Origin: Streptomyces sp. Edi2
Lineage (GTDB): Bacteria; Actinomycetota; Actinomycetes; Streptomycetales; Streptomycetaceae
Assembly (NCBI RefSeq): GCF_040253635.1
Contig: NZ_JBEJGX010000003.1
Span: 5,543,501 to 5,607,500, forward strand
Length of the DNA stretch: 64,000 nt
Direction: 5' to 3'
In this document: positions 52,218 to 62,688 of the stretch, piece by piece
How the letters are laid out: the number at the start of each line of letters is the position of its first letter
How positions within the stretch are numbered: position 1 is the first letter of the stretch
Translations under genes and position numbers: made by a program
Notes under the pieces: model-generated
Databases searched by the model: none
Seen by the model: the letters and a program-made list of their open reading frames with translations, nothing else
Told to the model about the DNA's origin: nothing

Positions 52218-53393
52218 GTGGACCTGTTCGAGTACCAGGCGAGGGACCTCTTCGCCAAGCACGGTGTACCGGTGCTGGCCGGTGAAGTCATCGACACGCC
52301 TGAGGCGGCGCGCGAGGCGACCCAGCGGCTGGGCGGCAAGTCGGTCGTCAAGGCGCAGGTGAAGGTCGGTGGCCGCGGCAAGGCCGGCGGCGTGAAGCTG
52401 GCCACCAGTGAGGACGACGCGGTCGAGAAGGCCGGTCAGATCCTGGGCATGGACATCAAGGGCCACACGGTCCACAAGGTGATGATCGCCGAGACCGCTC
52501 CGGAGATCGCCGAGGAGTACTACGTCTCGTACCTCCTCGACCGCACCAACCGCACCTTCCTGGCCATGGCCTCCGTCGCCGGCGGCATGGACATCGAGGA
52601 GGTCGCGGCGACCCGGCCCGACGAGCTCGCGAAGGTCCCGGTCGACGCCAACGAGGGCGTCACGATCGAGAAGGCCCGCGAGATCGTCGCCCAGGCGAAG
52701 TTCCCGGCCGAGGTTGCCGAGCAGGTCGCCGAGGTCATGGTGACCCTGTGGAAGACCTTCGTCGCCGAGGACGCGCTCCTCGTCGAGGTCAACCCGCTCG
52801 CCAAGGTCGCGAGCGGCGAGGTCATCGCCCTCGACGGCAAGGTGTCCCTGGACGAGAACGCCGAGTTCCGCCAGCCGGAGCACGAGGCCCTGGAGGACAA
52901 GGACGCAGCCAACCCGCTCGAGGCTGCTGCCAAGGCCAAGGGTCTGAACTACGTCAAGCTCGACGGCCAGGTCGGCATCATCGGCAACGGCGCGGGTCTC
53001 GTCATGAGCACCCTGGACGTCGTCGCCTACGCCGGCGAGAACCACAGCAACGTCAAGCCCGCCAACTTCCTCGACATCGGTGGCGGCGCCTCCGCCGAGG
53101 TCATGGCGAACGGCCTGGAGATCATCCTCGGCGACCCGGACGTCAAGTCCGTCTTCGTCAACGTCTTCGGTGGCATCACCGCGTGTGACGAGGTCGCCAA
53201 CGGCATCGTCCAGGCCCTGGAGCTGCTCAAGTCCAAGGGCGAGGACGTCAACAAGCCCCTGGTCGTGCGCCTCGACGGCAACAACGCGGAGCTCGGTCGC
53301 GAGATCCTGTCGAAGGCCAACCACCCGCTGGTGCAGCGCGTGGACACCATGGACGGCGCGGCCGACAAGGCCGCCGAGCTGGCTGCTAAGTAA
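52218..53393 (+). CDS. sucC: Succinyl-CoA synthetase, beta subunit
   Basis: 391 residues. With SucD it converts succinyl-CoA, phosphate and ADP/GDP to succinate, CoA and ATP/GTP in the TCA cycle. It starts [16 protein letters not shown] with an ATP-grasp domain ([17 protein letters not shown]). Near the C-terminus are [30 protein letters not shown] and the CoA-ligase fold. Length and order match the family. GTG 52218 has AGGGACGG upstream. sucD begins 20 bases after the stop, with AAAGGACGAGG between, so they form one operon. Confidence 0.97.
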   Translation: MDLFEYQARDLFAKHGVPVLAGEVIDTPEAAREATQRLGGKSVVKAQVKVGGRGKAGGVKLATSEDDAVEKAGQILGMDIKGHTVHKVMIAETAPEIAEEYYVSYLLDRTNRTFLAMASVAGGMDIEEVAATRPDELAKVPVDANEGVTIEKAREIVAQAKFPAEVAEQVAEVMVTLWKTFVAEDALLVEVNPLAKVASGEVIALDGKVSLDENAEFRQPEHEALEDKDAANPLEAAAKAKGLNYVKLDGQVGIIGNGAGLVMSTLDVVAYAGENHSNVKPANFLDIGGGASAEVMANGLEIILGDPDVKSVFVNVFGGITACDEVANGIVQALELLKSKGEDVNKPLVVRLDGNNAELGREILSKANHPLVQRVDTMDGAADKAAELAAK

Positions 53394-53413
53394 AGGACGA
53401 GGACACAACAACC

Positions 53414-54298
53414 ATGGCTATCTTCCTGACCAAGGAAAGCAAGGTCATCGTCCAGGGCATGACCGGTGCCACTGGCATGAAGCACACCAAGCTGATGCTC
53501 GGTGACGGCACCAACATCGTCGGCGGTGTGAACCCGCGCAAGGCCGGCACCAGCGTCGACTTCGACGGCACCGACGTGCCCGTCTTCGGCTCGGTCGCCG
53601 AGGCGATGGAGAAGACCGGCGCCGACGTGTCCGTGCTCTTCGTGCCGCCGGCCTTCGCCAAGGCCGCCGTCGTCGAGGCGATCAACGCCGAGATCCCGCT
53701 GGCCGTCGTGATCACCGAGGGCATCGCGGTGCACGACTCCGCCGCCTTCTGGGCGTACGCGAAGGCCAAGGGCAACAAGACCCGGATCATCGGCCCGAAC
53801 TGCCCCGGCCTGATCACCCCCGGCCAGTCCAACGCCGGCATCATCCCGGGCGACATCACCAAGCCCGGCCGCATCGGTCTGGTGTCGAAGTCCGGCACGC
53901 TGACCTACCAGATGATGTACGAGCTCCGTGACCTCGGCTTCTCCTCGGCCGTCGGCATCGGTGGCGACCCGGTCATCGGCACCACGCACATCGACGCCCT
54001 CCAGGCGTTCGAGGCGGACCCCGACACCGACCTGATCGTGATGATCGGCGAGATCGGCGGTGACGCCGAGGAGCGTGCGGCCGACTTCATCAAGGCCAAC
54101 GTCTCCAAGCCGGTCGTCGGCTACGTCGCGGGCTTCACCGCGCCCGAGGGCAAGACCATGGGCCACGCCGGCGCCATCGTCTCCGGCTCCTCCGGCACCG
54201 CACAGGCGAAGAAGGAGGCCCTGGAGGCCGCCGGCGTCAAGGTCGGCAAGACCCCGTCGGAGACCGCGCGGCTGGCCCGCGAGATCCTCGGCGGCTGA
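53414..54298 (+). CDS. sucD: Succinyl-CoA synthetase, alpha subunit
   Basis: 294 residues. The CoA-binding Rossmann domain has [13 protein letters not shown]. The phosphohistidine is in [12 protein letters not shown] (near residue 250), where the phosphate is held before transfer to the nucleotide on SucC. IGPNCPG and [13 protein letters not shown] are further family blocks. Second gene of the sucCD operon; a strong hairpin follows 90 bases after the stop. Confidence 0.97.
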   Translation: MAIFLTKESKVIVQGMTGATGMKHTKLMLGDGTNIVGGVNPRKAGTSVDFDGTDVPVFGSVAEAMEKTGADVSVLFVPPAFAKAAVVEAINAEIPLAVVITEGIAVHDSAAFWAYAKAKGNKTRIIGPNCPGLITPGQSNAGIIPGDITKPGRIGLVSKSGTLTYQMMYELRDLGFSSAVGIGGDPVIGTTHIDALQAFEADPDTDLIVMIGEIGGDAEERAADFIKANVSKPVVGYVAGFTAPEGKTMGHAGAIVSGSSGTAQAKKEALEAAGVKVGKTPSETARLAREILGG

Positions 54299-54386
54299 CT
54301 GCCTCCCGGCGTCGTTGCCGGAAGGGATGTACATCGTCCTTGACGGCCGCCATCGATACCGCCGGACCCTCGCCCTCGTGGCGCCT

Positions 54387-54423
54387 CGCCCCCGCGGTGG
54401 AAGAATCTTCCGCCGCGGGGCGC
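54387..54423 (+). terminator. Terminator of sucCD
   Basis: CCGCGGTGGAAG (54392-54403) pairs with CTTCCGCCGCGG (54407-54418) around a three-base loop, extended by outer GC pairs. No U-run. It lies between convergent genes. Confidence 0.7.
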
Positions 54424-54479
54424 TCGGCGAACGGGGCAGGGTCCGGCGGTGTGCGTTTGGGGGGACTTTGAAGACGCCC

Positions 54480-55577
54480 CTAGGGGACGTCCGGCGTCAG
54501 GCGGGCCTCCCGGAGCCGCTTCCGTACCGCGGCATTGCCCTGTTTCTTGACGTCCGCGCCAGGGTGGCCGGTGGGCGAGGCGTGATGGTGCCCGGCGGGT
54601 GACGAGCCACGGTGCCCGGTGGCCGGCGCGCCACGGTGCCCCGTTGCCGGCGTGCCACGGTGTCCGGTGGCCGGCGCTCCGCGGTGCCCCGTGGGTGAGA
54701 CGACGGCGTGCGGCGCGGTCGCCAGGGGCCTGTCCGGCGGCGGCGTGGAGTGGTCCGGCGTCACGAGCATCATCACCACGGCCGCCAGCGCGAACCCTCC
54801 GGCCAGCCCGAACGCCGCCCGTGTGGTCCGCAGATCGCTGCGTTCGGCGTCGCTCCGTACGCGCTCCGCGGCCGTCGGCGTCACCTGCTGCGCGGCCGTC
54901 AGCGCGGTGAGCCGGGCCCGCAGGATCTCGCCCTGCCGCACCGGCGGGTGCCCGTCGAGCCCCAGCTCCGGCAGCCGCTCGGCGACCCGTTCCCGCGCAT
55001 GCGTCAGCCGCCCGGCCGCGGCCGGGGTACTCGCTTCGAGCTCTGCCGCCATGTCGTAGAGCCCCAGCCCGACCCCGTCGTGCAGCAGCAGCGCCCGCCG
55101 GTAGGGGGCGGGCAGCCGCAGCACTGCCGTCAGCAGCGCACGGTCCGCGGGCTCGCCGGTCTCATGGAACTGCCGCGGTTTCCGGGCGGTCCGCAGTCCG
55201 GGACACAGCCGGTGCCACGGCGTCAGCGCGTACTCGTACGCGGCCGCCCGCACCCACCCCGCCGGATCCGGGTCCACCGCGACCTGCGGCCAGTGCTGCC
55301 AGGCGCGCCGGAACCCCTGCTGCACGGCCCGCCGCGCGAGCCACGGCCGCCCGGTGAGGAGATAGGTCTGCCGCATCAGCGCTGCCGCGTGCCGGGTGTG
55401 GAGGTCGTCGAAGGCGGCGGTGGCCTGCTCGGGCCGGGGCATCGGGCGCCGGATCACCCGGCGCTGGTTCATCTCGGGCCGGGCCGTCTCGGGCCGGTTC
55501 GTCTCGGGCCGGTTCGTCTCGGGCCGGGGCAGCCCGCCCCGGGGCATCCCGTCCGGGGGGATCTCGCGCCGGTTCAT
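54480..55577 (-). CDS. Sigma-70-like protein fused to a membrane helix and repeat tail
   Basis: 365 residues. Residues 50-150 look like sigma region 2 ([20 protein letters not shown], then [16 protein letters not shown]). Residues 165-225 look like region 4 ([39 protein letters not shown]), as in SigE/SigK-type ECF factors. A membrane helix ([18 protein letters not shown]) follows, and then an outer tail with four [12 protein letters not shown] repeats encoded by 24-bp DNA repeats (54596-54690). The DNA-contact helix in region 4 is weak, so this may be a membrane-held or degenerate sigma factor. The Asn/Arg/Pro PETNR repeats at the start are also tandem. Start ATG 55577. Confidence 0.75.
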   Translation of the reverse strand: MNRREIPPDGMPRGGLPRPETNRPETNRPETARPEMNQRRVIRRPMPRPEQATAAFDDLHTRHAAALMRQTYLLTGRPWLARRAVQQGFRRAWQHWPQVAVDPDPAGWVRAAAYEYALTPWHRLCPGLRTARKPRQFHETGEPADRALLTAVLRLPAPYRRALLLHDGVGLGLYDMAAELEASTPAAAGRLTHARERVAERLPELGLDGHPPVRQGEILRARLTALTAAQQVTPTAAERVRSDAERSDLRTTRAAFGLAGGFALAAVVMMLVTPDHSTPPPDRPLATAPHAVVSPTGHRGAPATGHRGTPATGHRGAPATGHRGSSPAGHHHASPTGHPGADVKKQGNAAVRKRLREARLTPDVP

Positions 55578-55700
55578 CGGGTCGTCTCGCGCTGGGTCAT
55601 ACAGAGCAGTGTGGAAAACCGGCATTGCCGGATGCAGCGCGACACGTCGGGCATTTCGCCAGTGCCGGGAGGAAACGCCTCTTGTTGGCAGCATGGCCGC

Positions 55701-57368
55701 GTGAGCCAGTTGACCGAGCGTGGCCCCACCTTGTCCTCGCACGGCCGAGCCGCCGCGCAGCGCTCGTCCGCGATCGGCGCGGCCTTCCTCGGCGGCGTGA
55801 CGGCCGCCGGCCTCGGCCTCGGCGCGCTGGCGGTCGCCGTGCTGCTGCTCTGGGTCGCCTCCCCCGAGCCCGACAGCGGCCCGTCCCGGGCCCTGCACCT
55901 CGCCGCCGACCTGTGGCTGATGGCGCACGGCGGCGCCCTTGAACGCACCACGGGCCACTCCGCCGCCCCGGTCGCCGTGACCCCGCTGCTGCTCGCCGTC
56001 CTCCCCGTCTGGCTGCTCCACCGGGCCGCCCGCCACACCCTGGCGACCGCGGCCGACGCGCGTACCGGCCTCGGCGTGGTCCCCGGCACGGGCCCTGGCA
56101 CGGGCCCCGGCAACGCTGCGGACGCCACCCTGGCGGTGGTGCCGCGCACCCTTCTCGGTGCGCTGCTCACCGGCTATCTGCTGATCGCGGCCGGGGCGAT
56201 GGTCTACGCCTCCGCCGGGCAGCTGAGCGCCGAGCCGCTGAGCGTGCTGGTGTCCGTACCGGCCACCGCGCTCGCCACGCTCGCCGGAACGGCCTGGTTC
56301 CTGCTCCGGCATCCGGGTGCCGACCTGCTGCCCGCCTGGGCGCTGCGGGCCGGGGCCGCGGTGCCGGGCGGTCTGCGCAGCCTGCTCGGCGGCCCCCGGT
56401 TCGCCGTCGCGGCGCGCGCCGCCGGTGCCGCCCTCAGTGCGCTGCTGGTGTCCGGCGCCCTGCTCACCCTGCTCTCCCTCGGTCTGCACGCGGGCCGGGT
56501 GCGCGACGACCTGCTCCACCTGGCGCCCGACTGGGCGAGCCACGCCACGGTGCTGCTGCTGTGCCTCGTCCTGCTCCCGAACGCGGCCGTCTGGGGCGCC
56601 GCATACGCCCTGGGGCCGGGTTTCACGGTCGGCGCGGGCAGCACGGTCGGCCCGCTGGCCGCCTCGCCGCCTTCGGCGCTGCCCCGGCTGCCGCTGCTCG
56701 GCGGGCTGCCGGAGGCCGGCCCGGGAACCCCGCTGACCTGGGCGGTGGTCGTGGTGCCCCTGGTCGCCGGGGCACTGCTGGCCCGCTCGGTCGCCCGCTC
56801 GGTGACCCGCCCCGTGCCGGCGCCCGGTGCCCCGGGACACCCCTGGTCGTGGTGGACGACGGCAGGTGCGGCAGCTCTGGGGGCCGGTCTCTGCGGCGTC
56901 GTCACCGCAGTGCTCGCGGGCCTTTCCGGTGGCGCACTGGGCACCGGAGCGCTCGCCGCATTCGGCCCGAGCTGGTGGCGTACGGGCCTCGCGGCAGCGG
57001 GCTGGACCGCCCTGACCGGCGTCCCGGGCGCGATCGCGCTACGGGCCTGGTGGCTGCGGGCGGGCCGACGGGGTCAGGAGGAGGACACCTGCCCGGGCGC
57101 CAAGGCGGGGGGTACGGGCACTGCGACGGGTGCCGGCATCGCGACCGGCCGCGGCGGGGCGACGGCCGAGGGCGGGGGAGCCGAGGGTGGTGGCGCCGTC
57201 CCCGGCCCCGCAGGGGCCGATGGCAAGCACACCGTTCCCGGCCCCGGCTCGGGCTCCGGCGTAGCTGATCCCGGCCCCGATGACCGCACGGCCACGGATC
57301 CGGCGACTCCCACGGAGCCGGCAGCCGCCACGAAACCGGCCACCGCCCCCGTCACCCCGAACGGCTGA
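55701..57368 (+). CDS. DUF6350 polytopic membrane protein (PerM-like)
   Basis: 555 residues with about nine hydrophobic helices, e.g. [28 protein letters not shown] and [11 protein letters not shown], and a Gly/Ala/Pro/Thr-rich cytoplasmic tail of about 100 residues. Its location directly before purN-purH and after sucCD is the same as that of M. tuberculosis perM (Rv0955), a membrane protein needed for division under low Mg2+, as I recall. Functional equivalence is inferred from position and topology, not from motif identity. Start GTG 55701 lacks a good ribosome site. An open frame extends upstream in the sigma-like gene's antisense but is not coding. Confidence 0.75.
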   Translation: MSQLTERGPTLSSHGRAAAQRSSAIGAAFLGGVTAAGLGLGALAVAVLLLWVASPEPDSGPSRALHLAADLWLMAHGGALERTTGHSAAPVAVTPLLLAVLPVWLLHRAARHTLATAADARTGLGVVPGTGPGTGPGNAADATLAVVPRTLLGALLTGYLLIAAGAMVYASAGQLSAEPLSVLVSVPATALATLAGTAWFLLRHPGADLLPAWALRAGAAVPGGLRSLLGGPRFAVAARAAGAALSALLVSGALLTLLSLGLHAGRVRDDLLHLAPDWASHATVLLLCLVLLPNAAVWGAAYALGPGFTVGAGSTVGPLAASPPSALPRLPLLGGLPEAGPGTPLTWAVVVVPLVAGALLARSVARSVTRPVPAPGAPGHPWSWWTTAGAAALGAGLCGVVTAVLAGLSGGALGTGALAAFGPSWWRTGLAAAGWTALTGVPGAIALRAWWLRAGRRGQEEDTCPGAKAGGTGTATGAGIATGRGGATAEGGGAEGGGAVPGPAGADGKHTVPGPGSGSGVADPGPDDRTATDPATPTEPAAATKPATAPVTPNG

Positions 57369-57407
57369 CCGGCCGCACCCCGCCGTCGCCCCCGCCGCTG
57401 CCTCCGC

Positions 57408-58322
57408 CTACTGCTGCGCGCTCAGCAACGGCCGCAGCTGCGGCGGCAGCAGCTTCTCGCAGGACTTGCCCGCCGACTGGGTCAGGGCGTCGTTCACGCA
57501 GGTGAAGTAGTCGCGGTAGACGATCTGCACGGTGAAGGTCGCGGCCACCATCACCAGCGCCAGCGAGGCGATCACCAGGCCCGAGACCGCCGCGGTGACC
57601 TGCGGCCGGGTGCTGCCCGGCGAGGCCGGGGCACCGGGCTGTGCGCCCGGGGCGGACGGGGCGGACGGGGCGACGGGGGCGGGGCGGCCCTCCATGGCGG
57701 CGGTGGTGGCTGCGGCGTCGGCCTTCGCCGTGCTCGGCTTGGCGCGCAGCGAGCTGACGCCCCAGTACAGCGCCAGCGCGCCCAGCAGCAGGGCCACCTC
57801 CGGCAGACCGAACAGCACGCAGAAGAACGACCAGAGCCCGCCGAGCAGGGCGAAGCGGGCCCGGCGCTGGGCCGGGTCGGTGGGGTCCCAGCGCAGCCCG
57901 CCGGGGTTGCCGGGGCCACCGGGGCCGTTGCCCTGCTGGCTGTTGCGGTTGCCCGGCCGGGTGCCGAAGCCGCCGCCCTGCCGCCCCGGCTGCCGGGGGC
58001 TCCACTGGCTGCCCCAGCCCGGCGCCGACTCGTCCTGCGACGGCCGGTCCTCGTCGCCGTCGCCGTTGCCGTCCGCGCCGTGCGGGCCGGGGTGGCGCGG
58101 GCGCCACTCCTGATCGGGTGCGTCGGCCGGCGGCGGGGCGAAGGGGTTGTTGTCCTGGTCGGAGTCCGGGGAGTGCGGGGCGGCGGGCTCCGGGGACGAG
58201 GACGACGGCTTGCGCTCACGCGGCAGCAGCACCATCCCGGGGGAGGTGGTGGGCTGGGGGAACCACCCAGCGGTAGCCGGGGGAGGGAGCAGGAGGGCCG
58301 CGCGGCGGCGTCGGTCCGTCAT
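57408..58322 (-). CDS. DUF-type membrane protein with Gly/Pro/Asp-rich cytoplasmic domain
   Basis: 304 residues. The first 150 residues are Pro, Gly, Asp, Ser-rich and disordered (NSQQGNGPGGPGNPGG). Three hydrophobic helices follow: FALLGGLWSFFCVLFGLPEVALL, VALLLGALALYWGV and LVIASLALVMVAATFTVQIVYR. The C-terminal segment has two cysteines (YFTCVNDAL and GKSCEKLL) in an outer loop. This layout resembles the proline-rich DUF4190/Rv0954-like proteins near sucCD-purNH in mycobacteria. Start ATG 58322 is chosen over ATG 58235; the ribosome site GGGGAAG is a little far. Confidence 0.7.
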   Translation of the reverse strand: MTDRRRRAALLLPPPATAGWFPQPTTSPGMVLLPRERKPSSSSPEPAAPHSPDSDQDNNPFAPPPADAPDQEWRPRHPGPHGADGNGDGDEDRPSQDESAPGWGSQWSPRQPGRQGGGFGTRPGNRNSQQGNGPGGPGNPGGLRWDPTDPAQRRARFALLGGLWSFFCVLFGLPEVALLLGALALYWGVSSLRAKPSTAKADAAATTAAMEGRPAPVAPSAPSAPGAQPGAPASPGSTRPQVTAAVSGLVIASLALVMVAATFTVQIVYRDYFTCVNDALTQSAGKSCEKLLPPQLRPLLSAQQ

Positions 58323-58567
58323 CTGGAGTGTGTCTTCCCCTTGTCTCGTCCGTACGCGGGCCGTCACGACGGGCGCCCGGTTACCACGAACTGCATGCAG
58401 TCTTAGGCCTGACGCTACCTCCCGTGCCCGCCCCCGTCCCGTGGGGGCCGCGCGGTGTGCCGGTATCGTTGCTGACGGTCGGCGCCTTCGTAGGGTTCCC
58501 CGGATCTGCGGTACCCGCAGTCTTGTACGACCACACAAAGCACGCGAGATCGGAAAAGAGCCCCGCC

Positions 58568-59224
58568 GTGGCTTCCTCCCCACCCCCCGCCCCGTCCGCC
58601 GAGCCCGGCCGCCCGGCCCGCATCGTCGTCCTCGTCTCCGGTTCCGGAACGAACCTGCAGGCGCTGCTGGACGGCATCGCCGACCTGGGCCCGGAGGAGT
58701 ACGGCGCCGAGATCGTGGCCGTCGGAGCCGACCGGGGCGCCATCGCGGGCCTGGAGCGCGCCGCGGCCGCCGGGCTCCCCACGTTTGTCTGCCGGGTCAA
58801 GGACTACGACAGCCGCCCGGACTGGGACGCCGCGCTCACCGAGGCGACCGCCGCGTACGAGCCCGATCTGGTGGTCTCGGCCGGTTTCATGAAGATCCTG
58901 GGCAAGGCGTTCCTTGCCCGCTTCGGCGGCCGCACCGTCAATACCCACCCGGCGCTGCTGCCGAGCTTTCCCGGTGCCCATGGCGTGCGCGATGCGCTCG
59001 CGTACGGCGCAAAGGTCACCGGATGCACCGTCCACTTCGTCGACGACGGTGTCGACACCGGCCCGATCATCGCCCAGGGCGTGGTCGAGGTCCGGGACGA
59101 GGACGACGAATCCGCGCTGCATGAGCGCATCAAGGAAGTCGAGCGATCGCTGCTCGTCGAGGTCGTGGGGCGCCTGGCCCGGCACGGCTACCGCATTGAG
59201 GGACGAAAGGTACGTATCTCGTGA
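58568..59224 (+). CDS. purN: Phosphoribosylglycinamide formyltransferase
   Basis: 218 residues. Transfers a formyl group from 10-formyl-THF to GAR, the third step of de novo purine synthesis. After a short Ser/Pro start, [15 protein letters not shown] opens the GAR-binding site. The catalytic Asn-His pair is in [15 protein letters not shown] and the Asp in [12 protein letters not shown], giving the Asn-His-Asp triad. GTG 58568 has GGAAAAGAG upstream. The stop overlaps purH by four bases (GTGA), so coupling is expected. Confidence 0.96.
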   Translation: MASSPPPAPSAEPGRPARIVVLVSGSGTNLQALLDGIADLGPEEYGAEIVAVGADRGAIAGLERAAAAGLPTFVCRVKDYDSRPDWDAALTEATAAYEPDLVVSAGFMKILGKAFLARFGGRTVNTHPALLPSFPGAHGVRDALAYGAKVTGCTVHFVDDGVDTGPIIAQGVVEVRDEDDESALHERIKEVERSLLVEVVGRLARHGYRIEGRKVRIS

Positions 59225-60810
59225 CCGCCACCGAAGGTACGCAGCGGCCCATCCGCCGCGCGCTGGTCAGCGTCTATGACAAGTCCGGGCTGGAGGAGCT
59301 GGCCCAGGGGCTGCACGCGGCGGGCGTCCAGCTCGTCTCGACCGGGTCGACGGCCGCGAAGATCGCCGCGGCCGGGGTGCCGGTCACCAAGGTCGAGGAG
59401 CTGACGGGCTTCCCCGAGTGCCTGGACGGCCGGGTCAAGACCCTGCACCCCAAGGTGCACGCCGGCATCCTGGCCGACCTCCGCCTGGAGGACCACCGCC
59501 GCCAGCTGGCCGATCTCGGTGTCGAGCCGTTCGACCTGGTGATCGTGAACCTCTACCCGTTCCGGGAGACCGTCGCCTCCGGCGCCACCCCCGACGAGTG
59601 CGTGGAGCAGATCGACATCGGCGGCCCCTCGATGGTCCGCGCCGCCGCCAAGAACCACCCGTCGGTGGCCGTGGTCGTCAACCCCGCCCGCTACGGCGAT
59701 GTCCTGGAGGCCGTCACCGGCGGCGGCTTCGAACTGGCTCAGCGCAAGCGGCTCGCGGCCGAGGCCTTCCAGCACACCGCGGCCTACGACGTGGCCGTCG
59801 CCTCCTGGTTCGCCGATGCCCGCGGCGGAGCCGCTGATGACTCCAGCGCGGCCGCCGACGACTCCGCCTTCCCCGAGTTCCTGGGCGCCACCTACGCCCG
59901 CAAGAACGTCCTGCGCTACGGCGAGAACCCGCACCAGGGCGCCGCGCTGTACGTGGACGGCAGCGGCGGACTCGCGGAGGCCGAGCAGCTGCACGGCAAG
60001 GAGATGTCGTACAACAACTACACGGACACCGACGCCGCGCGCCGGGCCGCGTACGACCACGCCGAGCCGTGTGTGGCGATCATCAAGCACGCCAACCCGT
60101 GCGGTATCGCGGTTGCCGCGGACGTCGCCGAGGCGCACCGCAACGCGCACGCCTGTGACCCGCTGTCCGCCTTCGGTGGCGTCATCGCCGTCAACCGCCC
60201 GGTCTCCGTGGCGATGGCCGAGCAGGTCGCCGAGATCTTCACCGAGGTCATCGTGGCCCCCGGCTACGAGGACGGCGCGGTCGAGATCCTGGCCCGCAAG
60301 AAGAACATCCGGGTGCTGCGCTGCCCCGACGCGCCGTCCAACCCCGTCGAGGTCAAGCCCGTTGACGGCGGCGCCCTGCTCCAGGAGACCGACCGGCTGC
60401 AGGCCGAGGGCGACGACCCGGCGAACTGGACGCTGGCCAGCGGGGCCGCACTGCCCGCCGACGAGCTGGCCGAGCTGGCCTTCGCCTGGCGCGCCTGCCG
60501 CGCCGTGAAGTCCAACGCCATCCTGCTCGCCAAGGACAGCGCCACGGTCGGTGTCGGCATGGGCCAGGTCAACCGCGTGGACTCCGCGAAGCTCGCGGTG
60601 CAGCGTGCGGGTGAGGAGCGGGCGCGCGGCTCCTACGCCGCCTCCGACGCCTTCTTCCCGTTCCCCGACGGCTTCGAGGTGCTGGCCGAGGCCGGCGTCA
60701 AGGCCGTGGTCCAGCCGGGCGGTTCGGTCCGCGATGAACTCGTCGTCGAGGCCGCCGCGAAGGCCGGCGTGACGATGTACTTCACCGGGACCCGGCACTT
60801 CTTCCACTGA
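59221..60810 (+). CDS. purH: Bifunctional AICAR transformylase / IMP cyclohydrolase
   Basis: 529 residues catalysing the final two steps to IMP. The N-terminal IMP cyclohydrolase domain has [10 protein letters not shown] and STGSTAAKI, and the [20 protein letters not shown] block. The C-terminal transformylase has [12 protein letters not shown] and the catalytic Lys-His region IIKHANPCG. The end QPGGSVRD...[11 protein letters not shown] is the family terminus. GTG 59221 overlaps the purN stop. IMP produced here feeds guaA at 11 kb through IMP dehydrogenase, which lies outside the window. A near-perfect terminator follows. Confidence 0.97.
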   Translation: MTATEGTQRPIRRALVSVYDKSGLEELAQGLHAAGVQLVSTGSTAAKIAAAGVPVTKVEELTGFPECLDGRVKTLHPKVHAGILADLRLEDHRRQLADLGVEPFDLVIVNLYPFRETVASGATPDECVEQIDIGGPSMVRAAAKNHPSVAVVVNPARYGDVLEAVTGGGFELAQRKRLAAEAFQHTAAYDVAVASWFADARGGAADDSSAAADDSAFPEFLGATYARKNVLRYGENPHQGAALYVDGSGGLAEAEQLHGKEMSYNNYTDTDAARRAAYDHAEPCVAIIKHANPCGIAVAADVAEAHRNAHACDPLSAFGGVIAVNRPVSVAMAEQVAEIFTEVIVAPGYEDGAVEILARKKNIRVLRCPDAPSNPVEVKPVDGGALLQETDRLQAEGDDPANWTLASGAALPADELAELAFAWRACRAVKSNAILLAKDSATVGVGMGQVNRVDSAKLAVQRAGEERARGSYAASDAFFPFPDGFEVLAEAGVKAVVQPGGSVRDELVVEAAAKAGVTMYFTGTRHFFH

Positions 60811-60873
60811 GCCCGAGGCTGGGCCCGAGTCCGAGGCCGAGCCTGAGTCCGAGGCCGAGCCGCCGGAGCCGGC

Positions 60874-60911
60874 GCGAAGGGCCGCACCCCAGCCGGGGTG
60901 CGGCCCTTCGC
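60874..60911. terminator. Terminator of purNH
   Basis: GCGAAGGGCCGCACCCC (60874-60890) pairs perfectly with GGGGTGCGGCCCTTCGC (60895-60911) around the loop AGCC. It is symmetric enough to serve the convergent membrane-protein gene too. Confidence 0.88.
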
Positions 60912-60963
60912 GCTGCATTCGTGCGGTAACCGAAACGGTAAAGCGGTAACCGACGACGTCAGG

Positions 60964-61011
60964 AACTCAGCAACTCAGCAACTCAGTAACTCGGCAACTC
61001 AGTAACGCGGC
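60964..61011. repeat. Six 8-bp tandem repeats reaching into a stop codon
   Basis: AACTCAGC, AACTCAGC, AACTCAGT, AACTCGGC, AACTCAGT and AACGCGGC follow in exact 8-bp steps. The last two units contain the stop and final codons of the next gene (minus strand), so slippage here would alter the C-terminus RPRY. Confidence 0.85.
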
Positions 61012-61571
61012 CTGTTGAACCAGTACTTGCTCTCATCCTTGGAGATGAAGGCGATCACCATGATGCCCAGGATGGTGTGGACCAGGCCGAGCGGGAAGGT
61101 GCACAGGCTCAGGATGAGGGTGCCGACACCGAAGACGATGCTGCCCACCCGGACCCCGTTGCCCCCGTTGCCGAACTGCAGGGCCAGCGTGACCGCGAGC
61201 ACCGTGAAGATCACGATGAGCACGATCACCGCGATCAGCAGGCCCTTGCTGATGTTGATAGCGGTGGCGTCCTCCGCGGCGGAGTACGGCGAGACATCGT
61301 GCGCGGCCTTGCTGACGCCGCCCAGCCCCGCCACGGCGATGATCAGGCCGATGAGGTTCAGACCGGTGAGCACGAACATGACCACCCGGGCGGCCTTGAC
61401 CCCGCCGGGCATCGCCACCGGGTACTGCGGTTGCATACCGGGCATCCCGCCGCCACCCGGGTACGGCCCGTACGGGGCCGGCTGCGGTGGCTGTGGCTGC
61501 TGCTGCGGGTAGCCGTAATGGGGTTGTTGGCCCGGCGGCGGACCGTAAGGATTCTGTGGGGGATAACTCAC
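60999..61571 (-). CDS. Pro/Gln-rich small membrane protein (DUF4190-like)
   Basis: 190 residues. The first 55 are Pro/Gln/Tyr/Gly-rich (GPPPGQQPHYGYPQQQPQPP). Then come three hydrophobic helices: VVMFVLTGLNLIGLIIAVAGL, GLLIAVIVLIVIFTVLAVTL and LILSLCTFPLGLVHTILGIMV. The end FISKDESKYWFNRPRY is charged. Such proteins are often cotranscribed with RDD proteins and are thought to act at division or secretion sites, without proof. GTG 61571 (VSYPPQNPYG) is preferred: GAAGGA lies seven bases upstream, whereas ATG 61586 has no ribosome site. The RDD gene lies 112 bases upstream on the same strand. Confidence 0.78.
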   Translation of the reverse strand: MSYPPQNPYGPPPGQQPHYGYPQQQPQPPQPAPYGPYPGGGGMPGMQPQYPVAMPGGVKAARVVMFVLTGLNLIGLIIAVAGLGGVSKAAHDVSPYSAAEDATAINISKGLLIAVIVLIVIFTVLAVTLALQFGNGGNGVRVGSIVFGVGTLILSLCTFPLGLVHTILGIMVIAFISKDESKYWFNRPRY

Positions 61572-61682
61572 GAGCGTGTCCTTCATGCGACGTGAACGGA
61601 GCCGCGAAGGCCCCGGTCGCGCAGGGGCGAAGGGGCCTTCACGGAGTGGTACACCTCGGGCCGGGGTGGCACCCCCAGCCGC

Positions 61683-62447
61683 CTACTGGGTCTTGACGAC
61701 CACCGAGCCCACGGCCTTGTCGGCGAAGGTCTGGGACTTGTCGTCCCACAGCGGCCACAGCCAGCCGACGTAGCACGCGATGCTGTCGAGGAAGTGCGCC
61801 AGGCGGCGGACGAAAGCCATGCCGAAGCCGAGCGGCTGACCGGTGTCCTCGCGGACCAGCCGGATGTTCATGGCCTTCTTGCCCACCGTCTGGCCCTTGT
61901 TGCCTTCCTGGATGAGCATGAAGATGCCGCCCGCCATGATCGCCAGGGCGGCGATGACGATCAGGATGAAGGCGATGGCCGGCGGGCCTGCCGAGGACGC
62001 TTCCGCCCGGCAGTTGTAGTCGTCGTAGGCGCAGCTGTTGATCTTGCTCGTGGAGGAGGCGATCATGCCGAACCCGATCGCGTACAGGATGCCGGGTACC
62101 AGGGCCACGATCAGGCCGTCGATGAGCGTGGCGCACAGCCGCGCACCCCAGCTCGCGTAACCCGTCGGCATGCCCATGGGCTGGCCGTAGGGGGCCGCCG
62201 CCTGCTGCGGGTAGCCGTACGCCTGCTGCTGCGGGACCTGCTGCTGGGGGTAGCCGTAGGGCTGCTGCGGGGCCTGCTGCGGGGCCTGCTGCGGGGCCTG
62301 CTGGGGGTATCCGTAGCCGGGCTGTCCCTGCGGCGGGACCGGGGGCTGCTGCCCGTACGGACCCTGCGGCGCCTGCGGCTGCTGCCCGTACGGGCCCTGC
62401 GGCGGCTGCGGCTGGCCGTAGGGGTTGTTCGGGTCGCCGAAACTCAT
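61683..62447 (-). CDS. RDD-family membrane protein with Pro/Gln-rich start
   Basis: 254 residues. Residues 5-95 are GPYGQQP and YPQQ repeats. The RDD domain follows: [16 protein letters not shown] with the conserved Arg and Asp, a second helix ([21 protein letters not shown]), [14 protein letters not shown] with the conserved Gly-Lys block, and a C-terminal helix near [22 protein letters not shown] proteins are small membrane proteins, some shown to aid Na+/H+ or cell-surface transport, but mostly unknown. ATG 62447 is preceded by GGAGGAAA. Shares its repeat-rich style with the next gene downstream on the minus strand. Confidence 0.85.
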   Translation of the reverse strand: MSFGDPNNPYGQPQPPQGPYGQQPQAPQGPYGQQPPVPPQGQPGYGYPQQAPQQAPQQAPQQPYGYPQQQVPQQQAYGYPQQAAAPYGQPMGMPTGYASWGARLCATLIDGLIVALVPGILYAIGFGMIASSTSKINSCAYDDYNCRAEASSAGPPAIAFILIVIAALAIMAGGIFMLIQEGNKGQTVGKKAMNIRLVREDTGQPLGFGMAFVRRLAHFLDSIACYVGWLWPLWDDKSQTFADKAVGSVVVKTQ

Positions 62448-62688
62448 CTGCTGTTTTCCTCCGTTGGGTGACTGGGGCACGACGCGGCGTGACTCGGAGG
62501 AAAAACAGGTTTCACTGGCCACCCCCCGACAAAGCCTGCGGCACTGTGCGTCAATCCTTCTAGTTGCCCATTCACTCTGTCCAGTCAAGACCCATGGCTG
62601 TTGTGCAAGTGCAATGATCAATTCCGGCCATGGACGCCCCGCATGCCCTGATTGGAACGCCGCCGCCCCCATCCGCGAAGATGGGGGT

